Below, piece by piece: positions 38,175 through 46,384 of a stretch of DNA of 64,000 nt. The notes beneath the pieces are model-generated. The model ran no database searches and had not been told where the DNA came from. It worked only from the letters and a program-made list of their open reading frames with translations. Where the stretch lies: assembly GCF_028471945.1 (NCBI RefSeq), contig NZ_CP110128.1, forward strand, positions 4,700,501 through 4,764,500, read 5' to 3'. Every line of letters starts with the position of its first letter. Position 1 is the first letter of the stretch. The stretch comes from Pseudomonas sp. WJP1 (lineage in GTDB: Bacteria > Pseudomonadota > Gammaproteobacteria > Pseudomonadales > Pseudomonadaceae). The translations under genes and the position numbers were made by a program.

Positions 38175-38906
38175 CTACGAAGTGGGTGATTTCTGGATGA
38201 GTTCCAAGGAGCCTTCGATTTCCTCGGCGACCAGGCTTTCAAGGCAGATCATATTGCGGTCACGGATTCCTTGCTCCTTGAGCATGGTCACTGTGCGAAA
38301 CAGGTATTGCGCCGCCGATCCCCAATGCCCTGCTGCGCGAGCCAAAACTTGCGCAACCTTGTCCATCGGCAACTTGCCAGCATAGGCCTTGCCGTCCCGG
38401 GCGGCGACAAATGCCAACGCTCGCAGGGGCCCGGTCGCGGTTTTCACGGTGATCCAGCGCGCGACGTTGGTCGGCGGATTGGCGTCGATTTCCCGCGCCA
38501 GTAACAGCCCGAGCTGCTTGAAATGGTTCTTTGCGGGCAGGCGGAAAGCCACGCCCTGACAGCTGCCACCGCGATCAAGGGCGAGCATCAACGCCGGCAG
38601 CTCGCGGGTGCCACGCCAGCGGGTCAGGGTCAGGCAGAACGAGCGATGCCAACCGAAAGCGGTGGCACTGCAGCGCTCTTCGAATTCGAATTCCGGGTTC
38701 CAGATCAACGAGCCGTAGGCGAACACCCAAAGCGTTTGCGGCCTGTACTCCTGCAATAGCGCCAGCGCCATCGCATCGAACTCTGCCTGGGTGTGTTCGG
38801 CCGTACCAGGTTCGGGCCCGGGATCCGGCTCGAACCGTTCGACAAGGGCGACCAGTTCCGCCGTGAGGTTTCGCCGGGGGGATGGTCGGGCTTTGCCTGC
38901 GTCCAT
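38175..38906 (-). CDS. chaC: ChaC-family gamma-glutamylcyclotransferase
   Basis: The 243-residue protein has the substrate-loop signature VFAYGSLIWNPEF at about 61-73 and a downstream Glu-containing segment (LPALMLALDRGGSCQGVAFR) typical of ChaC. It cleaves glutathione to 5-oxoproline and Cys-Gly in the cytoplasm. It has an N-terminal extension of about 45 residues compared with short ChaC proteins. No calcium/proton antiporter chaA is adjacent. Confidence 0.85.
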   Translation of the reverse strand: MDAGKARPSPRRNLTAELVALVERFEPDPGPEPGTAEHTQAEFDAMALALLQEYRPQTLWVFAYGSLIWNPEFEFEERCSATAFGWHRSFCLTLTRWRGTRELPALMLALDRGGSCQGVAFRLPAKNHFKQLGLLLAREIDANPPTNVARWITVKTATGPLRALAFVAARDGKAYAGKLPMDKVAQVLARAAGHWGSAAQYLFRTVTMLKEQGIRDRNMICLESLVAEEIEGSLELIQKSPTS

Positions 38907-38983
38907 ATTCGCCTCTCGATATGGATCGAACGGGAACCTGAAAGACTAGCAGCGCGCACCGAATTGTCCTGTGGGGCCAAGCG

Positions 38984-39829
38984 TCATTGCACCACGCTGC
39001 TCAAGTTATACAACGATGGCCGCCGGTCCCGGTGCAGGTCGTTGCGCTCGCTGATGCGCTTGTTCCGCGCCTCGGCCAGGTTCAGGGTGGCCAGCAGAAT
39101 CTGCTCGCCACCCTGCTCCGCCGGACCGGCCAACGGATAACCGTCGGCATCGACGATCACCGAACCTTGCACCCAACTCACCCCGCGCTCATGGCCATGG
39201 CGGTCACAGGCGGCGATGAACATTCGGTTGACCGAGGCATTGGCCTGCACCCGCAAGACTTCCGCCGGGCGCTCGGTCTGCGGCCTTGGGCCGTCGGGCC
39301 AGTTGACCGGCGCACAGAGCAGGTCGGCACCGGCCAGCGCCGGCAGGCGCACCCACTCGGGGAATTCCAGGTCGTAGCAGATCAGCATGCCGATACGCCC
39401 GTGGACGGTTTCGATCACCGGTGGCGCGGCATCGCCGGGGGTGAAGATTTCCTTCTCGGCATCCCACAGATGCGCCTTGCGGTACACCGCGCGCAAACCC
39501 TGGGCATCGATCAGCGCGGCGCTGTTGGCCAGTTCATCCCCGGCCAGACGCTCGCAGAATCCGCCGACGATGACGATGTTCAATTCACTGGCCAATGCCT
39601 GCCACAGGCGCAAGGTCGGCCCCTCGGCGGTTTCCGCCAGGGTCAGTGCTTCTGCGCGGTCGGCAAACAGGTAGCCGCTCTGCACCAGTTCCGGCAACAC
39701 CACGACCTGGGCCCCCTGCAGGGCCGCCGAGCGGATCGCGCGCTCGGTGAGCGTGCGGTTGTAGGCGAGGTCGCCGATTTTCGGCGCCAATTGGCAGCAG
39801 GCGACCAGCGTATTCCTTGGAGTGTTCAA
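38984..39829 (-). CDS. Nitrilase-superfamily carbon-nitrogen hydrolase
   Basis: The 281-residue protein has the complete catalytic triad Glu47 (VLPELVQSGY), Lys118 (YRKAHLWD) and Cys151 (ICYDLEFPEW). Sequence features fit amidases or N-carbamoyl hydrolases rather than true nitrilases. It begins with TTG whose last bases overlap the TGA of the NCS1 gene (TTGA), so translation is coupled to the transporter. The product of the transporter probably feeds this enzyme: import of an amide or carbamoyl compound, then hydrolysis to ammonia and an acid. The substrate is unknown. Confidence 0.86.
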   Translation of the reverse strand: MNTPRNTLVACCQLAPKIGDLAYNRTLTERAIRSAALQGAQVVVLPELVQSGYLFADRAEALTLAETAEGPTLRLWQALASELNIVIVGGFCERLAGDELANSAALIDAQGLRAVYRKAHLWDAEKEIFTPGDAAPPVIETVHGRIGMLICYDLEFPEWVRLPALAGADLLCAPVNWPDGPRPQTERPAEVLRVQANASVNRMFIAACDRHGHERGVSWVQGSVIVDADGYPLAGPAEQGGEQILLATLNLAEARNKRISERNDLHRDRRPSLYNLSSVVQ

Positions 39830-41325
39830 CGCACCGACTCCGCGGATGAATGGGTCATGGCAACGATGTCGTGCTCAGTGATCGAATCGATGACCCGGCG
39901 CTCGGCAGCCAGGTCCAGGGAGCGGCTGAGCAGGAAATACGTCAGGCCCGACACCAGCAAGCCCACCAGCCAGGCAATGTCGACGCCTTCCAGCACCCGC
40001 GCCAGCGGACCGACGAAGACTTCTTTACCGGCGGCAGCGTCAAAGATGTAGAAGAACGGCACCATCGCAGCAAAGCCGATCAGGTACGCCACGATGCCGC
40101 GAAATTGCCAGGCGCCGTAGATGCCCTTCGGTGTGAAGAAATGCGGGATCGCGTAGCGGCCCTTGCGCACGAAGAAATAGTCCACCAGGTTGACCGCGGT
40201 CCAGGGCACGAGGAAGTACAACAGCAACACGAGGAAGGTGTTCAGCAGCGCGATACCGTCACCCTTGATCGACAGCACGCAGGTCAACAGGATGAGGCTG
40301 ATCACGCTGATCGACAGCACCCGGGCGCGGGGTGTCGGGGTGATCTTGCTGATCGAATCGACACCGGTCAGCAACGTCAGCATGGCGCTGTAGGTGTTCA
40401 GCGCAATGATCGGCAGAAAGCCTGCCACCGAGACCACCACCAGCAGATTGCCCAGCCCGGGAATCATCGAGGAACCTACCTGGTTCAACGCCACCAGTGC
40501 ATCCACCGCTTTGAGTTCCTGGGCGAGCCAGGCACCGAGGCCGATCATCCAGCTGCCCGACAACGACGCGCCGATAAATATCGCCGCGATCAGTTTCGGC
40601 CGGCTGGTATTTTTCGGCAGGTAGCGCGAATAGTCGGAAACGTAGGGCGCATAGGAAATGTTGTAGCTGGCGCCGATGGCGAACAGGGTGGCGAAGGCGA
40701 TCCAGCTGAAGCCCAGGTCGGTGGCCGGCGTGACGCCCTCGGAACCCGCGCCGAACATCAGGGCGATGGTGACAAGGGCATACAGCGGCAGCGTCGCCAG
40801 CAACGCCCACTTGAAGGCCTTGTGCATCAGGTCGTGGCCGTAGATCGACAGCAGAGCGCCGATCAGCACCACGGTCACGGCGACGATGGTCGGGTCGATG
40901 CCGAACACATGCTCCAGCCCGTTCATGATCAGCGAGACGTTCACCACGTTGAAGCCGACGAACACGAACATCGTCGCCATCAACGCCAGGATCACCCCCC
41001 GATAGCCGAACTGGGCACGGGACTGGATCATCTGCAGCAGACCCATTTCCGGCCCTTGCGAACCGTGGAAGGCCATGAAGATCGTGCCGAACATGATGCC
41101 CAGCGCGCCGGCCAGCAGGGTCCACAACGCCGACAAGCCGAGGCTGGGGCCGACGAAACCGATGGAGATGGTGAAAAAGTGGAAGTTGCCCAGAAACCAG
41201 AACGGCCCCTGGCTGCTGAGTTTGGCGTGACGTTCGTTTTCCGGGATGTAATCGATCGAGTGGCCTTCGATGGCCAACCCGCTGCTTGCCTCGGCGGCAT
41301 GCGCGGAAAGTGGGGACCCTGACAT
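39826..41325 (-). CDS. NCS1-family transporter coupled to a C-N hydrolase
   Basis: The 499-residue protein has about twelve membrane segments and [40 protein letters not shown] and [14 protein letters not shown], almost matching the transporter at 17745-19319 segment by segment. A recent paralogy is likely. The start is the ATG at 41325 with AGGAA before it. It overlaps the hydrolase gene by 4 bases and is divergent from a LysR gene 178 bases away. It is a good candidate importer of the hydrolase substrate. Confidence 0.87.
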   Translation of the reverse strand: MSGSPLSAHAAEASSGLAIEGHSIDYIPENERHAKLSSQGPFWFLGNFHFFTISIGFVGPSLGLSALWTLLAGALGIMFGTIFMAFHGSQGPEMGLLQMIQSRAQFGYRGVILALMATMFVFVGFNVVNVSLIMNGLEHVFGIDPTIVAVTVVLIGALLSIYGHDLMHKAFKWALLATLPLYALVTIALMFGAGSEGVTPATDLGFSWIAFATLFAIGASYNISYAPYVSDYSRYLPKNTSRPKLIAAIFIGASLSGSWMIGLGAWLAQELKAVDALVALNQVGSSMIPGLGNLLVVVSVAGFLPIIALNTYSAMLTLLTGVDSISKITPTPRARVLSISVISLILLTCVLSIKGDGIALLNTFLVLLLYFLVPWTAVNLVDYFFVRKGRYAIPHFFTPKGIYGAWQFRGIVAYLIGFAAMVPFFYIFDAAAGKEVFVGPLARVLEGVDIAWLVGLLVSGLTYFLLSRSLDLAAERRVIDSITEHDIVAMTHSSAESVR

Positions 41326-41503
41326 ACGATGATTCCTATGCAGTTGATTGTTTTTGTTTTGAGCGCAGCGGTCGATTCTCCAGAAAAAGCTGACGATGAC
41401 CCTGCTTTCCCTGCAATGTATGGCGTTGGCCTCAGCCGTAAAATATCCACGACGCACTGTTCACATAGATCGGCGTCAATGTAATCGAGTCACGGGAGCC
41501 CCC

Positions 41504-42406
41504 ATGCTGGGAACTGTAACGGAGCTGGATCTGCGCCTGATCCGGGTATTTCTCACGGTGGTCGAAGCCGGCGGGATTTCGGCGGCGCAAACCGCCCTCA
41601 ACACCACGCAACCGACCATCAGCGCACAGTTGGCGACGCTGGAGGCCCGGGTGGGTTTCCGCCTGTGCGAACGCGGTCGCGGCGGATTTTCCGTGACACC
41701 CAAGGGCGGTCAGTTCGTCGAGGCTGCGCGCCGGTTACTGGCCGCCGCCGAGGGTTTCAGGGTTGAGGTGCAGCACATCAACCGCAAGGTCTCGGGCAAC
41801 ATCAACGTCGGCCTGCTGGGGCAGATCGACCCGGTGGCGAACACCAAGATCGGTTTGGCCATTGCCCGTCTGAGGGCGCGGCACGAGGGCTTGTACTTTC
41901 ACTTCACCGAACTGTCGTCGTCGCTTCTGGAAGAAAAAATCATCAACGGCCATATCGATCTGGCGATCGGTTATTTCTGGCATCGCTTGCCCAACATCGA
42001 CTACTTCCCGTTGTTCCAGGAAACCCAGATCGCCTACTGCGCGCCGTCACACCCGCTGTTCGGGCAGGTGGGTGCGCTGACCCGCGAGGATGTCAGCCAC
42101 CATGACTGGGTCTGGCCGAGCCACCCCTTGCCGGAAATGCCGGCGCCGACCTCGATCGAACGCCTGACCGTGCTCACCGACAGCATGGACGGGGCCGCCC
42201 TGCTGATCCTGTCCGGCCAACACCTGGGCTTCCTGCCGCAGCATTATGCAGCTCGGCATGAACAGCTGGGGCAGTTGCATCCGCTCAATCCGCAGTTGCT
42301 GCGCTACGAGGTGGGATTTCATGCGGCGGTTAGGCATTCGGCGCGGCAGCGGGACCTGGTCAGTGCGTTTCTCAATGAGCTGATCGATATCTTCAGCGCC
42401 CCCTGA
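41504..42406 (+). CDS. LysR-family regulator of the NCS1/C-N hydrolase pair
   Basis: The 300-residue protein has an N-terminal HTH (LRLIRVFLTVVEAGGISAAQ and following) and an effector domain with ILSGQHLGFLPQHYA near residue 235. It resembles the LysR protein at 22220. GGGAG precedes the ATG; 36 further codons upstream are open but not protein-like. Divergent arrangement suggests that it controls the transporter-hydrolase operon in response to its substrate. Confidence 0.87.
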   Translation: MLGTVTELDLRLIRVFLTVVEAGGISAAQTALNTTQPTISAQLATLEARVGFRLCERGRGGFSVTPKGGQFVEAARRLLAAAEGFRVEVQHINRKVSGNINVGLLGQIDPVANTKIGLAIARLRARHEGLYFHFTELSSSLLEEKIINGHIDLAIGYFWHRLPNIDYFPLFQETQIAYCAPSHPLFGQVGALTREDVSHHDWVWPSHPLPEMPAPTSIERLTVLTDSMDGAALLILSGQHLGFLPQHYAARHEQLGQLHPLNPQLLRYEVGFHAAVRHSARQRDLVSAFLNELIDIFSAP

Positions 42407-42415
42407 CAAATGCCC

Positions 42416-42520
42416 CTTGTGGGAGCGAGCCTGCTCGCGATGGACGTTAACGATAACGCAGGGAACCAGATGCCCAGCGGTGCTTTGAAGTCCATCGCGA
42501 GCAGGCTCGCTCCTACAAGG
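42416..42520. repeat. REP-like inverted pair (REPIN)
   Basis: CTTGTGGGAGCGAGCCTGCT and GAGCAGGCTCGCTCCTACAAG form inverted arms with one mismatch. The centre begins GATGGACGTTAACGATAACG, as in the pairs at 19389, 28390, 29819 and 44026. Confidence 0.83.
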
Positions 42521-42536
42521 GGGGGCTGTGGTGTTC

Positions 42537-43070
42537 TCAGAAGCGGATTTCAGCTGCCGGGATAACGTCGATCCGCGCCACCGAACCGCTCAGGTCGGCC
42601 CAATCCCTGTTGTGTTCGGCAATGATGTCTTCGGCCCTGGTATTGCCATTGTCGACGGTGGAATGCGCGTCGGCGGCCAGCACCACGTCGTAGCCCAGTT
42701 GGTGCGCCTGGCGCAGGGTTGCATTCACGCAGTAATCGGTTTGCAGGCCACAGATGACCAGGCGTTCGATGTCCTGCACCGGCACCAGCTTCTGCAGGTT
42801 GGTCTGGTAGAACGAATCGCCGGTGGTTTTACGTACGCGATGATCGGCGGGTGCAGTGTGCAGCCCTTCAGCCAGTTGCCAGCCTGGAGCGCCGTGCTTC
42901 AACAGGTCGCCCTCTTCCTCGTGCTGGATCAGCACCACCGCAACGCCGGCTTTTCTCGCCCGGGCACTGAGGCCATTGATCGTTTCGATGACGCGCTGGA
43001 TCTCGAAGCACTCGTACTCGCCGGAGCACAGGGCCTGCTGAACGTCGATGATTAACAGTGCGGTGGTCAT
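42537..43070 (-). CDS. Isochorismatase-like cysteine hydrolase
   Basis: The 177-residue protein has the triad Asp in LLIIDVQQ, Lys in VRKTTGDSF and Cys in GLQTDYCVNATLRQAHQLGY. It is the short form of the family and would hydrolyse an amide or carbamoyl compound. The start ATG at 43070 is preceded by GAAGGGATC. Upstream on the same strand lies only a dead gamma-glutamyltransferase fragment. Confidence 0.85.
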   Translation of the reverse strand: MTTALLIIDVQQALCSGEYECFEIQRVIETINGLSARARKAGVAVVLIQHEEEGDLLKHGAPGWQLAEGLHTAPADHRVRKTTGDSFYQTNLQKLVPVQDIERLVICGLQTDYCVNATLRQAHQLGYDVVLAADAHSTVDNGNTRAEDIIAEHNRDWADLSGSVARIDVIPAAEIRF

Positions 43071-43131
43071 GATCCCTTCCTTGATGAGTTGAAAAATCGG
43101 GGCGCGTGGGGCCCCCATTCAAACACAATCG

Positions 43132-43473
43132 TCAGTAACCCAGCGACAACCCGGTATTACGCCGTGGATCGTTGGCCCCATAGAATCGATTCTAGCCCAC
43201 CGGTTTGCCCTCCAGCGACGGTGCGCCCACCAGGATCGCCGCCAGGTGGTTGGCATCCTAGGGACCTGCAAACTTGTGACCCCAGCTTTCGAGGATCTTC
43301 ACCGTATCGGGACTTGTGGTGAAGGTCTCCAGGTTGGTTTCCTCCGGCAGGCATTGCTGGTGGAAACGTGGTGCATCGACCGCTTCCTGGATGTTCATGC
43401 CGTAGTCGATCACGTTAAGCAGGGGCAGCAGGGTCGGGATTGCGTATTGCGCCTCCCCGGCGAGGCAGTATGC
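43132..43473 (-). pseudogene. Gamma-glutamyltransferase pseudogene (C-terminal fragment)
   Basis: The minus strand reads NVIDYGMNIQEAVDAPRFHQ, then an ILVGAPSLEGKPVG segment, and ends FYGANDPRRNTGLSLGY before TGA at 43134-43132. This is the C terminus of gamma-glutamyltransferase. Two in-frame TAG codons interrupt it (43258-43260 and 43192-43194), and a TAA at 43474-43476 closes it on the 5' side, where the rest of the gene is missing. It fills most of the gap between the cysteine hydrolase and ogt. Confidence 0.82.
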
Positions 43474-43509
43474 TTAACACCTGTTCAGCAATTCGGCGAT
43501 GCGTGCGGC

Positions 43510-44022
43510 ATGACCTACACCTACATCACCCTGGCGTCCCCGGTCGGCGAGCTGAAGCTGGTGGCCAACGATTCACGTCTGGCGGCCATCCTCTGGGAAA
43601 ACGACAAGCCGGGCCGGGTGCGCCTCGGCCCGATGCACGAAGCGCCGGACAACCCGGTCCTGCTGCGCACCGCGCAACAGCTGCGCGAATACTTCGCCGG
43701 CACACGCCAGACTTTCGAGCTCGACCTGGATTTTTCCGGGACCGACTTCCAGAAAAAGGTCTGGATGGCCTTGCTCACCATTCCCTTCGGCCAGACCCGC
43801 AGCTACAGCCAGATCGCCGAGCAGATCGGCAACCCGAGCGCGGTGCGGGCGGTGGGCGCGGCGAATGGCAGGAATCCGATTTCGATCATCGCGCCCTGTC
43901 ATCGGGTGATCGGGGCGTCGGGGCAATTGACCGGGTTTGCCGGGGGGCTGGAGGCGAAGGAATTGCTGCTGACCCTGGAAGGCGGGCGTTGGCCCGGCAC
44001 AGCGCGTTTGCCTGGCTTCTAA
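43510..44022 (+). CDS. ogt: Methylated-DNA-protein cysteine methyltransferase
   Basis: The 170-residue protein has the active-site Cys130 in IIAPCHRVIG and the HTH segment SYSQIAEQIGNPSAVRAVGAA. It removes methyl groups from O6-methylguanine in one suicidal step. It lacks an Ada regulatory domain, so Ogt is the better name. The ribosome-binding site is weak. The promoter must lie within or near the gamma-glutamyltransferase remnant. Confidence 0.9.
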   Translation: MTYTYITLASPVGELKLVANDSRLAAILWENDKPGRVRLGPMHEAPDNPVLLRTAQQLREYFAGTRQTFELDLDFSGTDFQKKVWMALLTIPFGQTRSYSQIAEQIGNPSAVRAVGAANGRNPISIIAPCHRVIGASGQLTGFAGGLEAKELLLTLEGGRWPGTARLPGF

Positions 44023-44025
44023 CCC

Positions 44026-44125
44026 CTGTAGGAGCGAGCCTGCTCGCGATGGACGTCAACGATAACGCGCCCTGTCTGAATGACCGTTGCCCAGAAGCTT
44101 TTCGCGAGCAGGCTCGCTCCCACAG
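44026..44125. repeat. REP-like inverted pair (REPIN)
   Basis: CTGTAGGAGCGAGCCTGCTC and GAGCAGGCTCGCTCCCACAG form near-perfect arms; the centre begins GATGGACGTCAACGATAACG. It lies between the convergent ogt and hemerythrin genes. Confidence 0.83.
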
Positions 44126-44146
44126 GGGAAACAGCGAGCCATTTCC

Positions 44147-44584
44147 TCAAGCAAGCTGGGCCTTGTATTCCTTTTCATACTGAGTCGCCAGCGACTCTTT
44201 CTGCTTGTCGTCAAGCAACTTGCCGGCCATCTGGAAGAACTTCTGCTCTTCTTCCTCGAGATGGTGATGAACCTTCTCCGACAGCTTCTTCGCGGTCGCA
44301 AGCCAGCCCGGGCTGGACATCTCGGAGCCGTCCAGTTCTTCCATCATTTCATCCATCTCGTGATGCTCGGCGATCGCGTGGCGGCTGAGGTCGACGCCAT
44401 TGTCGAATTCCATCAGCGGGATGTAGAAATGCCGTTCTTCAGCGGTTTCGTGAGCCTGCAGTTCCGACTTGAGCTGCTTGTACGCGTCGACGCGCTCAGG
44501 GGTATCGCCGCTGGTGCGGATCAGGGCTTTGGCGTAGGTACGCTGGCGCTCGTGGCTTTCGCGCAAGGCTTCGAAAATATTCAC
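44147..44584 (-). CDS. Hemerythrin HHE-domain protein
   Basis: The 145-residue all-helical protein has the iron-ligand pattern of hemerythrin-like domains: His11, LQAHETAEERHFYIPLM, HAIAEHHEMDEMM and VHHHLEEEEQKFF. It probably binds a diiron centre and may sense oxygen or store iron. The start is GTG at 44584 with GAGGA eight bases before it. It lies divergent from an acetyltransferase gene. Confidence 0.88.
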   Translation of the reverse strand: MNIFEALRESHERQRTYAKALIRTSGDTPERVDAYKQLKSELQAHETAEERHFYIPLMEFDNGVDLSRHAIAEHHEMDEMMEELDGSEMSSPGWLATAKKLSEKVHHHLEEEEQKFFQMAGKLLDDKQKESLATQYEKEYKAQLA

Positions 44585-44729
44585 GGAATGTCCTCATCGG
44601 TCGCACTCGGGAATGGCGCGTCACAACAAGTGACCTCTGCGCGTTGGCGACGGTTCCGCGTGCTGAGGGTAATGGATCAATCGCGGCAACCGCGATAGGC
44701 TGCCGATTCACTGCCATAAGGACGTAGCC

Positions 44730-45155
44730 ATGAACCTGCGAATAGAGTTTTCGCCCACCCCCACGGAAGAAGAGCGCCTGGCCATCCTGCTGCCGCTGCG
44801 CGCCTACAACGCCTCGAAGGCCGACGGCGCGGTACCCGAGCATATTGCCCTGCTGGTACGCGACGAAAACGATGTGATCCTCGGCGGCCTCTACGCCAGG
44901 TTGTTTTACCAGTGGATGTTCATCGACCTGCTGTCGGTGCCGGAGCAGGCCCGGGGACAGGGCATGGGCACGAAGCTGATGCAGATGGCCGAAGACCTGG
45001 CACGGGAGAGGAAGTGCGTCGGACTGTGGCTCGATACCTTTGAATTCCAGGCACCGGAGTTCTACCGCAAATGCGGTTACAGCGAGATCGGCCACATCAC
45101 CGACTACCCGCCGGGGTACAAGCACTTCTTCTTCCAGAAGCGCCTGAATTACTGA
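44730..45155 (+). CDS. GNAT-family N-acetyltransferase
   Basis: The 141-residue protein has a clear acetyl-CoA site in QARGQGMGTKLMQMAEDLAR and a C-terminal EFYRKCGYSEIG. It acetylates an unknown amine. AAGGA precedes the ATG. The gene stands alone between the hemerythrin gene and a REP-like pair. Confidence 0.85.
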   Translation: MNLRIEFSPTPTEEERLAILLPLRAYNASKADGAVPEHIALLVRDENDVILGGLYARLFYQWMFIDLLSVPEQARGQGMGTKLMQMAEDLARERKCVGLWLDTFEFQAPEFYRKCGYSEIGHITDYPPGYKHFFFQKRLNY

Positions 45156-45167
45156 TCACAGCCCCAT

Positions 45168-45241
45168 CCCCGTAGGAGCCAGGCTTGCCGGCGAAGGCGA
45201 TTTTGAGGACGCCTTCGCCGGCAAGCCTGGCTCCTACGGGG
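45168..45241. repeat. REP-like inverted pair, CGTAGGAGCCAGGCTTGCCG family
   Basis: CCCCGTAGGAGCCAGGCTTG with CCGGCGAAGGCG and the perfect inverted copy enclose a short centre (ATTTTGAGGA). It belongs to the same family as the pair at 13197. Confidence 0.82.
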
Positions 45242-45262
45242 GCTATGCATCAGGCCATACGA

Positions 45263-45613
45263 TCAGAGGCAGGTGGCCAGTGCCGCCAGGCGACGTTTGG
45301 CGACAAAGTCGTCCTGCTGCGCGTAGTAACTCAACACGGTGCCCGAGGCATCGGTGGTCACGTCGACAAAGGATTCCGCCGAGCGGGTGTAGACGGTGGT
45401 GCCACCCTTTTCTCCCGGTTCCAGGTACGCGGCAGCGTCAACGCCGAACACCCCTTCGTCCTGCCAGGAAAATTGCACGCACTGGGCGACGTCCTTGGCC
45501 GGCTTGTCGGAGTTCAAGGTCTTGTACGGGGCCTTGGTACGAGCATCGTTCATCGCCGAGCCCGCGCATCCCGCCAGCAAGGTGACGGCCAGCGCCACCA
45601 TCAGAATTCGCAT
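45263..45613 (-). CDS. Small lipoprotein of unknown function
   Basis: The 116-residue protein has a lipoprotein signal with lipobox LLAGC (Cys16 from the ATG at 45613; a GTG three codons earlier is an alternative start). The mature part contains AQCVQFSWQDEGVFGVDAAA and ends with two Cys-containing segments. I recognise it only as a recurrent Pseudomonas-type lipoprotein. No neighbour indicates a role. Confidence 0.75.
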   Translation of the reverse strand: MRILMVALAVTLLAGCAGSAMNDARTKAPYKTLNSDKPAKDVAQCVQFSWQDEGVFGVDAAAYLEPGEKGGTTVYTRSAESFVDVTTDASGTVLSYYAQQDDFVAKRRLAALATCL

Positions 45614-45761
45614 TGCATTCACTCATCAGGAAAAAGCGGACTGTATCACCGTGGCAGCGCGTATCGTTCTGCTTTACTTCATTTAACCCGCGACATCGCG
45701 TGACGATTCGCGCACCCTGTCGCGCCAATCGTGCTGTATCGCTATTTTCACTGGAAGCCCC

Positions 45762-46028
45762 ATGACACCCAACGCCGAGTTTTACAAACCGACCACTGAA
45801 TATGCCGACAAGCTGATCAGCCAGATCGGTCAGACACCTTCCTGGATCGCCAAGCGAATCGGCGTCACCGACAAGCGGATTCGCTACATCCTTGAGGGCG
45901 AAAGAACCGTCAAGGGCCAAACCACACCGATCCAGATGACCTATACCGAGCAGTTTGCCCTCGAGTGCCTGGCGGCAGCGGCCAAGGCCGGCAAGAAGCA
46001 ATCTGCGTCATCCGTTCCCAAGGAGTGA
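45762..46028 (+). CDS. Small helix-turn-helix-like protein of unknown function
   Basis: The 88-residue protein has a segment resembling a lambda-type HTH (QTPSWIAKRIGVTDKRIRYI, about residues 25-44), which suggests DNA binding, followed by an Ala/Lys-rich tail. GGAAG precedes the ATG. Its stop is 2 bases before the next gene, so the two are co-translated. The pairing may mark a regulator with its partner. Confidence 0.72.
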   Translation: MTPNAEFYKPTTEYADKLISQIGQTPSWIAKRIGVTDKRIRYILEGERTVKGQTTPIQMTYTEQFALECLAAAAKAGKKQSASSVPKE

Positions 46029-46030
46029 CC

Positions 46031-46360
46031 ATGGCGGCACCCGAGCAGAAACACGAACAGGCACTGGCAAAGTTTCTCGACGAACGTCCCGAACTGCGCG
46101 ACGAGCTCGACCACCTCAACCCGCTGCTGGCCCAGGCCAAGGGCGAAACCCTCGCGCAGTTTCGCGATGAGCGTTTGCACGAGGCCTTTGAAGCGGAGGC
46201 CGAGCGCCTGGGTTTGTTTGCCTGGGAGCTGACGCTGCAACTGACCGCCGCCACACCTGAGGACTATCAGGCCCAGCGCCTGGAAGTGCACCGGGAAGTC
46301 GCGGAAATGGCCGGCTTGGGCTGGCTGGAATATTGCGACCTGTACGGGATAGAACCGTAA
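46031..46360 (+). CDS. DUF6388-like small acidic protein
   Basis: The 109-residue protein is predicted helical and charged (KFLDERPELRDELDHLNPLL; LFAWELTLQLTAATPEDYQA). I recall similar proteins annotated as DUF6388 in Pseudomonas, but function is unknown. AGGAG precedes the ATG, and it follows the HTH-like gene by 2 bases. Confidence 0.72.
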   Translation: MAAPEQKHEQALAKFLDERPELRDELDHLNPLLAQAKGETLAQFRDERLHEAFEAEAERLGLFAWELTLQLTAATPEDYQAQRLEVHREVAEMAGLGWLEYCDLYGIEP

Positions 46361-46384
46361 CCCTGCGCAAGGATCACTGAATCG

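Noticed and set aside
43157..43354. 65-codon minus-strand frame within the gap before ogt as a small gene
   Set aside because: It is out of frame with the clear gamma-glutamyltransferase fragment on the same strand and has no homology of its own.
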